Source of the DNA: Anisodus tanguticus | Lineage: Eukaryota; Streptophyta; Magnoliopsida; Solanales; Solanaceae | Direction: 5' to 3' | NCBI GenBank assembly: GCA_034509755.1 | Contig: CM067544.1 | Location: forward strand, 14,441,001-14,505,000 | Length of the DNA: 64,000 nucleotides | Part shown: positions 51,241 to 62,610 of the stretch, one piece after another | Numbering within the stretch: the stretch's first letter is position 1 | Layout of the letters: every line of letters begins with the position of its first letter | Position numbers and translations under genes: made by a program | Notes under the pieces: model-generated | Told to the model about the DNA's origin: nothing | Databases searched by the model: none | Seen by the model: the letters and a program-made list of their open reading frames with translations, nothing else

Positions 51241-53468
51241 TTAGTGGTGTATGCGAAAATGGTAGAAAACAAGGATGAGGTGGAGAAGTGGACGAATATG
51301 GAATTATATAAGTTGGCGCGGAAAGAGGCAAAACTAGCGGTTACGGCGGCGAAAACGGCGGCTTTTGAACGTCTATATGTGGAATTAGAAGAACAAGGCG
51401 GGGATAAAACGTTGTACAGACTAGCCAAGACGAGTGAGAGAAGGACCCGAGACTTGAATCACGTGAGGTGCATCAAGGATGAGAACGTACTGGTGGAGGA
51501 TGAGCATATTAGGCGGAGGTGGCAGTCTTACTTCCATAAAATCTTGAACGAAAAAGAAGATAGAGACATTGTGCTGGGAGATCTAGAGCACTCTAGTAGG
51601 TACCGAGATTTTGGGTATTGTGAAAACATTAAGGTTGAGGAGGTTCAGGGTTCTGTTCGCAAGATGCGCAGGAGACGAGCGACCGAACCTGATGAGATCC
51701 CAGTTGAATTTTGGAAGAACGCATGTAGGGCAGGTTCGGAGTGGCTGACAGAGTTGTTTAACGTCATTTTTAAGACGGCGAAGATGCCCGATGAACGGAG
51801 GTGGAGTACAATGATTCCTTTGTACAAGAATAAAGGTGATATCCAGAGTTGTAACAACTATTGGGGTATCAAGCTGGTAATCCACACTATGAAAGTTTGG
51901 GAAAGAGTTGTGGAGATGAGGGTGAGAAGAGGCGTGTCTATCTCCGAGAATCAGTTTGGAATCATGCAGGGGCGTTCAACTATAGAAACCATTCATCATA
52001 TTAGGAGGTTGGTAGAGCAGTGTAGGGAGAGGAAGAGAGACTTACATATAGTTTTCATCGACCTCGAGAAGGCATACGAAAAAGTCCCTAGGGAGGTTCT
52101 GTGGATATGTTTGGAGGTTAGATGTGTATATGTGGCATACACTAGGGCAATCAAGGATATGTACGATGGAGACAAGACCAGGGTACGAATAGTTGGAGGA
52201 GACTCGGAGCACTTCCCAGTGATGATGGGGTTGCACCAGGGATCAACTCTTAGCCCATTCCTATTTGCCTTGGTGATGGATGGACTGACGCGACAAATCC
52301 AAGGGGAGGTGCCATGGTGTATGTTATTCACAGACGACATAGTCCTGATTGATGAGACTCGCATCAGAGTGAACGCTAAGATGGAGGTTTGAAGACAGAC
52401 TCTAGAGTCTAAAGGGTTCAGGTTGAGTAGGACCAAGACAAAATACTTGGAGTGCAAGTTCAGTAACGGGAGCGACCTTGAGATAGGCGTGGAGGTGAGG
52501 CTTGGTACTCAGGTTATTCCAAAGAAAGGGAACTTCAAGTACCTCGGGTCGATTATCCAAGGGAACGGAGAGATTGATGACGATGTCACACATCATATTG
52601 GGGCAGGGTGGATGAAATGAAGGCTCACATCTGGAGTTTTGTGCGATAAAAATGTGTCCACCAAAGGCAAGTTCTATAGGGTGGTGGTTAGACCGACTAT
52701 ATCGTATGGGCGGAGTGTTGACCGATAAGACTTCGCATACCCAAAAGATAAAAGTAATGGAGATGAAGATGCTAAGATGGATGTGTGGACATACAAGGAG
52801 GGATAAAATTAGAAATGATGATATCCACGCCAGAGTGGGAGTAGCCTCGGTGGAGGATAAGATGCGAGAAGCGAGGTTGAGATGGTTTGAGCACGTGCAA
52901 ATGAGAGACACAAATGTCTCTATGCGGAGGTGTGAGAGGTTGCCTATGGACGGGTTCATGAGGGGTAGAGGTAGGCCGAAGAAGTATTTGGGAGAGGTGA
53001 TTAGACGGGATATGGCGCAGGTGCAACTCACTGAGGACATGACCATAGATAGAGGGTTATGGAGAACACATATTAGGGTAGTAGGTAGTCCAACGTAGTC
53101 CTACCTACACTTACAATCTGGCAGTTGTAGTAATGTAATTGTAGGCTCGCTTAGCCTAGCATACTAGTAGACACAATATTTCCTTATAGTCCCTTGACGT
53201 TTGATTTATGCTGCTATGTGTATTTTGTTTGTCTTATTTACTTACATTAGTTATTGCCTCTCTTTTACTTCTTTCTTTTCAGAATTTGCTATTATAACTT
53301 ACTCACTTTGTTTGTCGTACTTTGCTTGAGCTTGTGCCTTGTCTTGAGCCGAGAGTCTCTCGAAAACAGTCGCTCTACCTACCAAGGTAGATGTAAGGTC
53401 TGTGTACACTCTACCCTTTCAAACCCCACATTGTGGGATTTCACTGAATATGTTGTTATTGTTGTTGT
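51215..53468 (+). mobile_element. 5'-truncated RTE-type LINE
   Basis: A 2.25-kb non-LTR retrotransposon flanked by a perfect 20-bp target duplication, ATTATCTATGCTATTATAAT (51195-51214 and 53469-53488). The 3' end is a short GTTGTTATTGTTGTTG-type simple repeat, as in plant RTE elements, rather than poly(A). It lacks the endonuclease domain and the N-terminus, consistent with incomplete target-primed reverse transcription. Confidence 0.92.
51244..53098 (+). pseudogene. LINE reverse transcriptase, stops at two Trp codons
   Basis: The open part, 51244-52392, contains RT blocks: EIPVEFWKNACRAGSEWLTE, MIPLYKNKGDIQSCNNYWGI, ENQFGIMQGRSTIETIHHIR, HIVFIDLEKAYEKVPREVLW, GLHQGSTLSPFLFALVMD, and the catalytic FTDDI (52327-52341; relatives have FADDI). 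Stops at 52390-52392 and 52618-52620 each replace a conserved Trp (TGG to TGA). After the second, frameshifts break the C-terminal part, which is still readable as HARVGVASVEDKMREARLRW, CERLPMDGFMRGRGRPKKYL and RRDMAQVQLTEDM. It is inactive. Confidence 0.9.
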
Positions 53469-53488
53469 ATTATCTATGCTATTATAAT

Positions 53489-55002
53489 AAGCACAAAACT
53501 TCAACACAAAATGTTGATAGACTTTCTTAATCTTCATAAGTAAATTCCATACCGGATAAGATCATAATTATAATCAACCATTAAAAAAATCATTATTTTC
53601 TTATATTCATTGTTTGACCTTTTTGTTTAACGCAAAATTCTTTACCACAAGAAAACTATAATCGTTATTATAAATATACACTTAACTTAAAAGTTCACTA
53701 TTTCCTTGTATTAATTAATTAATTTTTTAATTAATAAAGAATTTTAGAACTTTCTTATATGGGGACATTAAGAATACATTAAATCATCTTTCCAAGTTTC
53801 AAGTTATTATTTCCCAAGTTTATTACATTAAGAAAAGCAGTAAGTGATCTAGAAATGCATTAAACATTATTTCCGAGTTTCTTTTAATTAATATAATTCT
53901 TTATAAATTTCTTATATAATGACATAAGAATGAATTACATCTTCTTTTCAAAATTTTATGTTTTTATTTCAATATCCAATTTAGAATTAGTTTTTGCTTT
54001 TCCGGTAAGTTTACGCGGGTGAGGATTATTGATAGTCACTTCCATAGAAGTTATGGTAATGAAGTGGATTAAGGATTCCCAAAACTAGAGAAGCTGATAA
54101 TCAGTCGCATGCCTTTCTCTCTTAATAAAAGAGTGGTCTGGAGTGGAAAATGGTGACTTCCCCTGCCTTTCTCTCTTAATAATAACAAGCTGCCCCAAAC
54201 TTGTTTCCCTTCGATGGCTTTCATATTTGTGTTCTCTCAAAAATTTGGAAATAACTCACTGTGAGGAAATTTCATCCTGGGCAACAAGGAGATTCCATCT
54301 TCGCTTGAAGTTCTGAGTATAACAAATTACCCAAAACTAAAAGAAAAATACTGCAAGCCTAAAGCTAGTGGTTTCTTTTCCTTATCAAGAAAAGCTAGTG
54401 GTTGGTTTCTGATAGCTCATGTTCCTTCTATTATAATTGATCATAAAAAGGTATCGATGAACGACGAAGAAGACTAAGGGTTAACTCAAAGCTAGATTTG
54501 TATTTACTTCTTACTCTATTAGGCATTACTAGTTCTCTTTCTTGTAATCCCATTCTATCATCTCCTTTATCCTAAGCAGTCCCTCCCTTGGACGATTTTT
54601 CACATGATTATTGAGTTGACAATTATACCTTTGCTATTGTTATGGAGTAAATGCATTGTCAAACAATGGCAACCTAGTTTCTCCTTTGTTTTGCATGTGT
54701 TATTGGTTCCTTGGAAGTCCTCATTCAGCTTGCCCCTTCTTTTACACTTCTTATTAGTGGTATGGGGACTTTCATCTCTTGTATGACTCACTATTGTTTC
54801 GTTGATGCCCTGATAATTCTTTTTAATGAACCAGCTGTGGAGGTGAGGGTTGGAAAGGGACATGCTCTTGGAAGAAGTTCATCACCTTGTGCAGGTTAAT
54901 ACTTCTTCAGTTAAGCTGCATTACAACTTTTTTTTTATAAGGAAGCATTGCAGGCATTATTATATTTTCACGCATTACTAATGAAACAAGACTGAAACAC
55001 AA
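53489..55002. other. intergenic sequence
   Basis: No recognisable gene. TGCCTTTCTCTCTTAATAA is duplicated at about 54110 and 54155. The open frames at 54600-54900 lack similarity I can identify. Confidence 0.35.
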
Positions 55003-55890
55003 AGTCATGCCCCGATTTTTCTCAAGTCTTCCCTTAGGGCGTGATGGCACCTGGGCAACTATCCCTTCTCAGGCGAACCATTAACTTCTTTTCTTCCTAA
55101 ATTAACATGTATCTAGTGCGGAAATAATAAAAACGTGTAATTCTTCAGTGAAAGCACGAGCCCATACTCGTGCATCCATAAAGTTTTCTAGACTAGATGG
55201 AAGTTCAAATACATAATAAAAACATCCGAATTTTAAAAAGAACAGTCTCATGTGGGGCATTCCTCGAGATAACTAAATTTAGTTCTTCAACCTACTTATT
55301 CAAGAAAGACCATCACCAAATCCGGAGCAATGGATTAGTGGAACAGTGAGGCTGCGGGACGATCGCTAGCCCTGTTGCGGAGTTTTCCCTTTATCGCGCT
55401 TACCTGAAATATGTTAGATAAAAGAGTCAGCCCTACCATCCGGAGCTGAGTGAGAACCTCGCCTTACAATTCAAAGTAACCTCACAATATTCTATGTACA
55501 ATCATATTATAAACATAATAAGCATGTTGTGAAAAAAAGATCACAACACTTCAATTTATAAGTCAATAAATATTCACGTGCAAAACCTCCTCCCCACTCG
55601 TCCTAGGAAATACTTAGTTTAACCAGTACCCCTGCTTTATCCCATATAACATATTATATACTTATTGCGGTACGTGCAACCTGATCCAATGCATTTATAT
55701 ATTTGTTGTGGTATGTGCAACCCGATCCAATGCATTTATATATTTATTGCGGTACGTGCAACCCAATCCAATGCATTTATATATTTGTTGTGGTACGTGC
55801 AACCCGATCCATTGCATTTATATATTTGTTGCGGTACGTGCAACCCGATCCAATGCATTTATATATTTGTTGTGGTACATGCACCCCATA
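55003..55890. mobile_element. Ty3/gypsy LTR copy, left arm of a large inverted pair
   Basis: Starts GTCATGCCCCGATTTTTCTC, a gypsy-type LTR terminus. From 55004 to about 55650 it matches the reverse complement of 57400-58003, sharing CTTCCCTTAGGGCGTGATGG, CTCATGTGGGGCATTCC and AACCTCGCCTTACAATTCAA. It carries a private 70-bp segment (CACGAGCCCATACTCGTGC) and ends in the 41-bp tandem array. Confidence 0.8.
55665..55888. repeat. 41-bp tandem repeat, five to six copies
   Basis: GTGCAACCCGATCCAATGC plus TTTATATATTTGTTGYGGTA recurs at 55674, 55715, 55756, 55797, 55838 and a degenerate 55879. It shares the core of the 37-bp array in the solo LTR at 2280-2405. Confidence 0.92.
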
Positions 55891-55892
55891 CA

Positions 55893-56690
55893 AATAGTGT
55901 CTCCATATTCGTAAGGCGAACACTACCGCGGCCAATTCCAAGTCATGAGTTGGATAATTCTTCTCATGTATCTTCAATTGTCGAGATGCATACGCAATCA
56001 CTTTTCCAAACTGCATCAAGACACATCCTAACCCAACCCTAGAGGCATCACAATAGTGTGTGAACCCTTCTTGTCCCGATGGTAAGGTTAGGACTGGTGC
56101 AGTAGTCAACAACTTCTTCAGTTTCTGAAAACTTGCTTCACATGCTTCTGACCACTGGTACTTAACCGCTTTCTGAGTGAATCGGTTCAAGGGAGCAGCA
56201 AGACTAGAGAAACCTTCTACAAATCTTCTATAATACCCAACCAAACCCAAGAAACTCATAACTTCTGTCAGAGTGGTAGGTATTGGCCAGTTCTTCACTG
56301 CTTCTATCTTTTTGGGGTCTACCATAATTCCATCCCTTGACACAACATGGCCCAAGAAGGCTACCTTTTCCAACTAGAATTCACACTTTGAAAATTTAGC
56401 ATATAGTTTCTCCTATTTTAAGACTTGAAGCACTACCCTCAGATGCTCTTCATGTTCCTCAACACTCTTGCGGTAAATTAGAATATCATCGATAAATACA
56501 ATCACGAACAAATCTAAGAATAGTTTGAAGATTCTATTCATGACGTCCATAAAAGATGTTGGGGAATTGGTTAACCCGAAAGACATGACCAAGAACTCAT
56601 AATGGCCATATCGGTTTCTAAAGGATGTTTTGAATATATCATCGGATTTATTTTCAGCTGGTGATATTCCGAATGAAGATTTATTTTCGA
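55893..56690 (-). pseudogene. pol: Ty3/gypsy RT - RNase H fragment
   Basis: The minus strand begins SKINLHSEYHQLKINP, shifts frame by one, and continues KTSFRNRYGHYEFLVMSFGL, TNSPTSFMDVMNRIFK and FIDDILIY (the gypsy F-x-DD catalytic box). A stop lies before LEKVAFLGHVV. The open part, 56373-55893, holds the connection and RNase H start (SFLGLVGYYRRFVEGFSSLA, HYCDASRVGLGCVLMQ, AYASRQLKIHEKNYPTHDLE, LRIWRHYLYG). It is cut at both ends by LTR-type sequence, with no gag, protease or integrase attached. Confidence 0.9.
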
Positions 56691-57135
56691 TAGTTCAGCA
56701 TAACTTTTCAGATTCCTCACCGAAACATTCAATTATGTTATTTTAACAACTCTCAGAAAACTATTTTGCCAGATTTTTATGTAAAACAAGACACAATCTT
56801 AAAACAGTCATAACCTTTTTATCCGTAAGTCGGATTAATCTCTGTAAAGTCTCAAACTATCGAGAATAGAGAAATATAGAACTTCTATTCATCACAACTT
56901 TTCATATTCCTCACCGAAACATTCGGTTCTTTATTTTAACAACTCTCAGAAAACTATTTTGCCAGATTTTTTGTAAAACAAGTCACAATCTTAAAACAGT
57001 CATAACTTTTTTATCCGTAAGTTGGATTAATCTCTGTAAAGTCTCAAACTATCGAGAGCAGAGAAATCTAGAACTTTTGTTCAGTATAACGTTTCAGATT
57101 GCTCACCAAAACATTCTGTTGTTCCGTTATACGTT
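56691..57135. repeat. ~193-bp tandem repeat, two full copies and a partial third
   Basis: AACTTTTCAGATTCCTCACC and variants recur at 56702, 56896 and 57088. Each full unit continues ACAACTCTCAGAAAACTATT, AACAGTCATAACYTTTTTAT and AGTCTCAAACTATCGAGA. Likely part of the gypsy LTR. Confidence 0.88.
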
Positions 57136-58003
57136 CTGTCTTCCGAATTTCATTTGATCCGAGGCAGAAACTTTGAACTGCTATAACTCTCAAACCGTAT
57201 GTCGGTTTTAGCCCCGATTGGGCTCAATATGATCATGAAGGAGAGATGTACAACCCTGTAAAATCTCATCCAATTCTAATGAACATAACTCAGCGAAATA
57301 GATTATAATTCCATGGCCCAAACTAGTTATTAAATAACCTACTAACAATAATTTTATGATCATTCTTTCAACATCCGACTCATATTCTAATATGATATAA
57401 TATAATATATAGGATCGGGTTATGCGTCCCGCAATTCCTTTCAGGAAGGTGTACTAGTTAAACTAAGTATTTCCCTAGGGTGAGTTGGGAGGAAATTTTG
57501 TGTGTGAATAATAATTATTGACTTGTACATTGAAAGTGATGTAATATGGTTTCATAACGTGCTTATTATATTTATAGTAAGATTGTACTTAGAACATTGT
57601 GAGGTTACTTTGAATTGTAAGGCGAGGTTCTCACTCATCCTCGGATAGTAGGGCTGACTCTTCTATTTAACATGTTTCAGGAAAGTGTGATAGAGGGAAA
57701 GCTTCGCAATAGAGCTAGCGATCGTCTCACAGCCTCATTGTTCCACCAAATCCATTGCATCGGATTGGTGAATGTCACTCTTGATTAAGTAGGTCGAAGA
57801 ACCAAGTTTCGTTATCTCGGGGAATGCCCCACATGAGATTGTTTCCTTTTAAACTTTGAATTTCTTATTCTATATATTATTTTCGTACTTAGATACATGT
57901 TTAATTTAGGAAGAAAATAAGTTAATGGTTCGCCTGGGAAGGGATAGTTTCCCAGGTGCCATCACGCCCTAAGGGAAGACTTGAGTATAGTCGGGGCGTG
58001 ATA
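57136..58003. mobile_element. Ty3/gypsy LTR copy, right arm of the inverted pair
   Basis: Ends CTTGAGTATAGTCGGGGCGT with a near-terminal GATA. 57400-58003 is the inverted partner of 55003-55650. The right boundary cuts cleanly into copia RT coding sequence, which reads through to 58004. No target duplication with the left arm was found. Confidence 0.78.
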
Positions 58004-60255
58004 TCAGGCCTAGTGAAAGTGAGGTATTATAGTGCACCTGCAAGACTCTTGTAGAGAGTGGGATCTGATACTGGATCACCATCCAAAGCACTAAGCTTTG
58101 ATTTAGAGTCAACTGGAGTAGACATGATCTTGCAATTTGCCATTTTAGCCTTGTACACAATCTCCTCTGCATACTTTCGCTGACACAGAAATATAGTATA
58201 TGCATATCAAGTCACTGAAATCCCCAAAAAATAGCTCAACTTCTTCAAGTCAGTCGTAGCAAATTTGTTTTGAGTAGTGCAATGATCTCATTTTTCAACA
58301 ACTCGGATGAGGCAGTAAGCACAATATCATCCACATACAATAATAAATATGCAATGCTACTGCCTCTATGAGAATTAACTAGAAAGTTATCACAGTTGCT
58401 GCATATAAACCCAATCCGCATGATGTACTGTGCAAAGCGATCATACCACGTTCGAGGGGCCTGTTTCACACCATAAAGTGACTTACGGAGACGACATACA
58501 TACTGAGGGGTTGTTGGATGGACAAAATCCGGCAGCTGGTGCATGTAAACAATTTCTTTTAAATCCCCATGTAAAAAGGCATTTTTACATCAAGTTGATG
58601 GATCGGCCAATGTCTACCCATAACAATGCTCAAGACTGTACGAATGGTAGTCAATTTAACAACTGGACTGAATGTCTCACCTCAATCAATACCCTCCTAC
58701 TGATTAGTACCATTAGCCACAAGCCTTGCCTTATATCGTTCTAGGTCACCATTATCCCTATATTTATGATGAAAACACCACATGCATCAGATCCCATTCA
58801 CCCCCTCCGATCGAAGAACCAAATCCCAAGTGTGTTGTTTCGTTAAAGTATTAAAATCCTCACACATGGCCGCATTCCAATTTGGGTCTAGTTTGGCTAG
58901 TTTGGGACCTTTTGGAATTGGGGAAATGGTTTATGTGGAGAGGTTACATTGGACTTTGGATTTGAAAATCCCGTGTTGGGCACGGGTTTCCATACGGTGC
59001 AAGGTGGGTGGCTGGGTGTGGTTGAGGGTCGTCGGGTCATGTTTATAGGGTATTGGTTGATTCGGGTTCTGGTTTGGGGGGTCGTGCTGGTGACGGGTGA
59101 GATCGGAGTGACCAATTTGGGTGGGTCGTAATGTGCACAATGTTGGTAGTTGGGTGGGACTGGTGTGGTGGTGTAGCGAATCGGGGTTGATCGAGACTGG
59201 TGATAGTCGACGAGGTTGGGTAATAGATCAGTGGAGGGGTGAGACTGGTTGGTTTGGATGGTGGTGTTGTGGTGTCGGTACAACTAGAGATTCCGGTGGG
59301 TGGTGTGGATGTTGTGTGGGGTTGGGGTTGCGAGGTTGATACATCGGCGAGGTTTGTGGCCGGTGACGGTACTAACAGAGACCGGGGCAGGGAATGGAAA
59401 AGTGATGGAGATGCAGAGGTGCGATTTCCGGTGGTGTCAGATCCGAAAGGACGAGGAGAGAAGACCGTGACTGGACTGCCGGTGGTGGCAGTTGGTGTGT
59501 CTATCGCCGCTGGAACAATGGCCGCCTAACGTAATACTTGTTGGACAAGCGGTGATGGGTTCGAATCTTCGAGGAATTGGTAATCAGTGAGGTTGAAGGT
59601 GATGGGTCTGGGCTTGTGCGGGGAATGATGGTGTTGGACGGATGGGACACTGAGGCCAGCGGTGTGGTCGGATGGGCGTCGCGGATGATATGGTGGCCGA
59701 TTGACGGAGACTGACTGGACACATTAGCAGTAGTAGGTGGTAGAGACGAGGTTACTGTAGCAGTGGTAGGTGGCAGATGCGAGGTTACGGTAGCAGTGGT
59801 AGTGGCACGAGCAAGTTTGGTTAGTACAATGGGGGATGTGTCGGACTTGTCTAGAAAGGTGTAGTCCGTGTCACAGAGTTTTTGTATATTTGCGAAGGGA
59901 AAAGTCATCTCGTCGAACGTAACGTGACGAGAGACGTGGATTTGACGAGTGGACAAATCATAGCACAAATAGCCCCTATGATTAGGTAGAAATCTTACGA
60001 AGACACACGGGGTGGTTCGGGGTGCTAATTTATGAGGGACGGTGGATGCAAGGTTTGGAAATCATAGGCAACCGAAAATCTGAAGGTGATCATAAGAGGG
60101 GATCCGACGGTATAAAATTTCGGTTGGGGTCATGTTATGAAGCGTACTAGTGGGTAAAATATTAAGGATGCATTCTACCATTTTGACTGCATAGACCCAA
60201 AAAGACAGAGGGAGAGAGGCATGGAAGAGGACCCATCACAAGACAAAATAGGACT
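58004..60255 (-). mobile_element. Copia-8 fragment
   Basis: Minus-strand copia pol without LTRs: the integrase end, linker and RT are present. RNase H is cut off at FTRPDI by the gypsy LTR at 58003. The right end is undefined and borders gypsy sequence near 60320. Confidence 0.85.
58004..60255 (-). pseudogene. pol: Copia-8 integrase end - linker - RT
   Basis: Integrase C-terminal part: CYDLSTRQIHVSRHVTFDEM and TFPFANIQ in 59968-59501. A Thr/Pro-rich linker with two near-identical copies of TVTSHLPPTTA follows, continuing in a second frame across 59283-58897 (NPKSNVTSPHKPFPQFQ). RT: LRKSLYGVKQAPRTWYDRFA and LLLYVDDIVLTASS (YVDD encoded at 58327-58338). It ends SDPTLYKSLAGAL, stop, YLTFTRPDI. 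Multiple frameshifts; non-functional. Confidence 0.85.
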
Positions 60256-60326
60256 AAATATATTACAATTGTACATGTGCTAATAGTTACGCCACAAGAC
60301 TTTTACCGATGCTATATCTTTAGTTC

Positions 60327-60835
60327 TCACCTTCGGACTTGTCTGTCAAGGATCTCTATAGGTACTTCTTCATACGTTAAGCTCTCATTAACCTCCACCT
60401 CATCCACGGGAATAATTTCAGATTTGTCGTAAAGACACTTTCTCAGGATAGACACATGGAATACTGGATGAACCGAAGATAGTTCTGATGGCAAGTTTAG
60501 CTCGTAGGCTACCTTACCCTTCTTGCTCAAAATTTTATAAGGTCCAACAAATCTAGGACTCAATTTTCTTTTCTTCCCAAATCTCATGACTCCCTTCATT
60601 GGTAACACTTTCAAGAACACATAGTCACCTTCCTTAAACTCTAAATCCATACGCCTCTTGTCTACATAAGACTTTTGACGGCTTTGAGTCTCTCATGGAT
60701 AATCTTCACTTTTTCCAAAGCATTCTCAACTAGTTCAGGCCCAATCAACGGTACTTCTGTTGGTTTAAACCAACCCATCGGAGATCTACAACGGCGCCCA
60801 TCGAGTGCTTGCGTTCTTTGTCAATTCTTAACAAC
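60327..60835 (-). pseudogene. pol: Ty3/gypsy integrase C-terminal fragment
   Basis: The minus strand reads ALDGRRCRSPMGWFKPTEVP and LIGPELVENALEKVKIIHER. A one-base frameshift follows near 60665, then the open frame 60650-60327 reads MDLEFKEGDYVFLKVLPMKG, RKLSPRFVGPYKILSKKGKV and SSVHPVFHVSILRKCL. These are the gypsy integrase end and its GPY/F module. It lies on the wrong side of the RT fragment at 55893-56690 to be part of one simple element. Confidence 0.88.
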
Positions 60836-61689
60836 CCGTCATGTTGTTAGCAATTTAATTAGACATCAAAAAGGTGCCTTGATCTGATGGATATATACAA
60901 CGGCAGATGTCAAATTTAAAGGGACAAAAACTTGTTGACACTTGATGACAACAATATGTAATGTCAATTTCAGTCTGCCACGCGTCCATTTAGCGTTCTT
61001 CATTAACTTGTATCCATCGTAAAAATTCAAGTATTGAACTTTTCAACTTTATATGTTCTAATTTATATGATACACTTACTTTTTTAATTAGTATAAAAAA
61101 TAATGATACATTTTTTATTTGTTAATAATTTAATTTTAAATTTTACATTTTATGCTTAACGAGATGATCTATAATCACACAAATATTTTGGATTTGTTTT
61201 AGCACATAAAATTCAAAAGTATTTATTTATAAAGTATTTATTTATTTCTTAAATTATATGTACAGTCAAATTAAATCATATAAATTGAGATGAAGTGAGT
61301 ATATATTTGATACCGCAAACTGATCAGTTGGTTTTCGAAGGAAAAGAAAATAAACCACTTTCACTAGACTAGATGCATTAGCAGGGAAGTGTCCATAATG
61401 CGGTGACTTTGTCGTAGAAGATTATGGATCTCTCAAACCTAAAAATGTTGCTTGACAGAAACAAAATAAGACCACACTAATGCAAGTCAATACATGGGAC
61501 TGTGCCGGTCTGACCTGCGACGTTCCATACTTCAATATCGTAACCGCCATTATTGCCATATTGAAATCATGTTGGCATTTTAATCCAACTTTTTGTTGAT
61601 TCTCCAATAAATAAATTTTAAGATGAGCACAGTAAATAAAATTATAAGCATTAATTTCCTTTAAGATTGTTAGTATATCTATGTTCAAA
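60836..61689. other. intergenic sequence
   Basis: No recognised gene. A 90-codon open frame on the minus strand (61422-61694) has no similarity I can identify. Confidence 0.35.
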
Positions 61690-62155
61690 ATCAATAAACT
61701 AGAAACTTAAATTAATCTGAGCAAAACGTAAAATTTAAAAACTTATATCCGAGACCACATAATTCATTGTGTATCCTTAAGGAATTTAATCCCCTCAAGT
61801 TCCTGAGGTTATGGATTAATTCCTCCCAAGATATAACGGATAAACATGTCAAATGAGTAGCGGTATCTCAAATGCCTATGACTTCACGTGAACTCAAAGA
61901 TGTCAACGAATCACACAAGACACTGACTCAATTCTTTTAGTTTGTAAAAGTATGCAGAATGCAGATTGTTATGCAGAGATTTTCAAAGATATATAAATTT
62001 GAGGCTACTCCTCTGAATTTATAGCCAACTAAGGGTAATGTAAACGGGTGTGATTGTGCCTTATCGTAAAAGTCACAACCAATCTCCTGGTGTCTTTTCG
62101 GGAAAACACCTCTTCATTTCTCATTCACACACATAAAATCCAACAAGACCAACCA
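61690..62155 (-). mobile_element. LTR-like remnant (same family as 23170-23600)
   Basis: On the minus strand it begins TGTTGGATTTTATGTGTG at 62155 and has a TATA-like GGCTATAAATTCAGAGGAGT. It then carries GGGAGGAATTAATCCATAAC and GGGGATTAAATTCCTTAAGG. The same order and similar spacing occur on the plus strand at 23260-23525. Confidence 0.5.
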
Positions 62156-62169
62156 CTTTTTGTGTTTTA

Positions 62170-62610
62170 CTTTTTCCTTTGTGATTAGAGACTAAATTTG
62201 GTGAGCAATGAGCATCAACAAAGGACATTTTATATAGGTCCATAGGCACAAAAAGGGGGACGATAAGCATGTGATTGTATTATGTCCATGTTGGTATGCC
62301 TTTAAATTTGGTAAAATGACACGCTTTTGGCTAACAAAGGCTCTAATCAATTGTCATATCTATACCCTTCACTGTGGCGGAATTAAAAGAGTTGTGTGAC
62401 TTTGCCTTCATTTGGGGCTTCAGTTACAGGTCAGCTCACTCCTTGGCAGCCAATAGTTGTGCCATGTCTACCGGATGGCAATTAATAATATGCTTACAAT
62501 GTGGCTCCACTGATGCGGTATCAAATATCATTGGGAGATTCAGCCAATATTCAATTTGGCACACGCATGACGCGTCGGCTCAAGAACTTTGTGTTTAATA
62601 ATAAATAGTT
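62170..62610 (-). promoter_or_regulatory. orphan DUF241 upstream module (copy B)
   Basis: Shares with 37748-38140 the TATATAGG/TATATAAG TATA region and TTTGGYAAAATG..GCWAACAAA. It also shares GTGRCTTTGCCTTCATWTGG with GGGYTTCARTTACAGG following. No DUF241 coding sequence remains to its left, where the LTR remnant ends at 62155. Confidence 0.6.
62228..62238 (-). promoter_or_regulatory. TATA-like box of the orphan module
   Basis: The minus strand reads CCTATATAAAA, at the position equivalent to 37808-37818. Confidence 0.4.

Noticed and set aside
51244..52392. The long LINE frame as an intact host gene
   Set aside because: Its RT motifs, 20-bp target duplication and simple-repeat tail show it is a truncated LINE, and two Trp-to-stop changes end the frame early.
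55665..55888. CRISPR-like spacing of a 41-bp unit
   Set aside because: Whole units, including the 'spacers', are repeated, so it is an ordinary tandem repeat in a plant LTR; no cas genes.
58782..59529. Several plus-strand open frames (Gly/Val/Trp-rich) within Copia-8
   Set aside because: They are antisense shadows of the Thr/Pro-rich copia linker on the minus strand; no independent domain or start context was seen.
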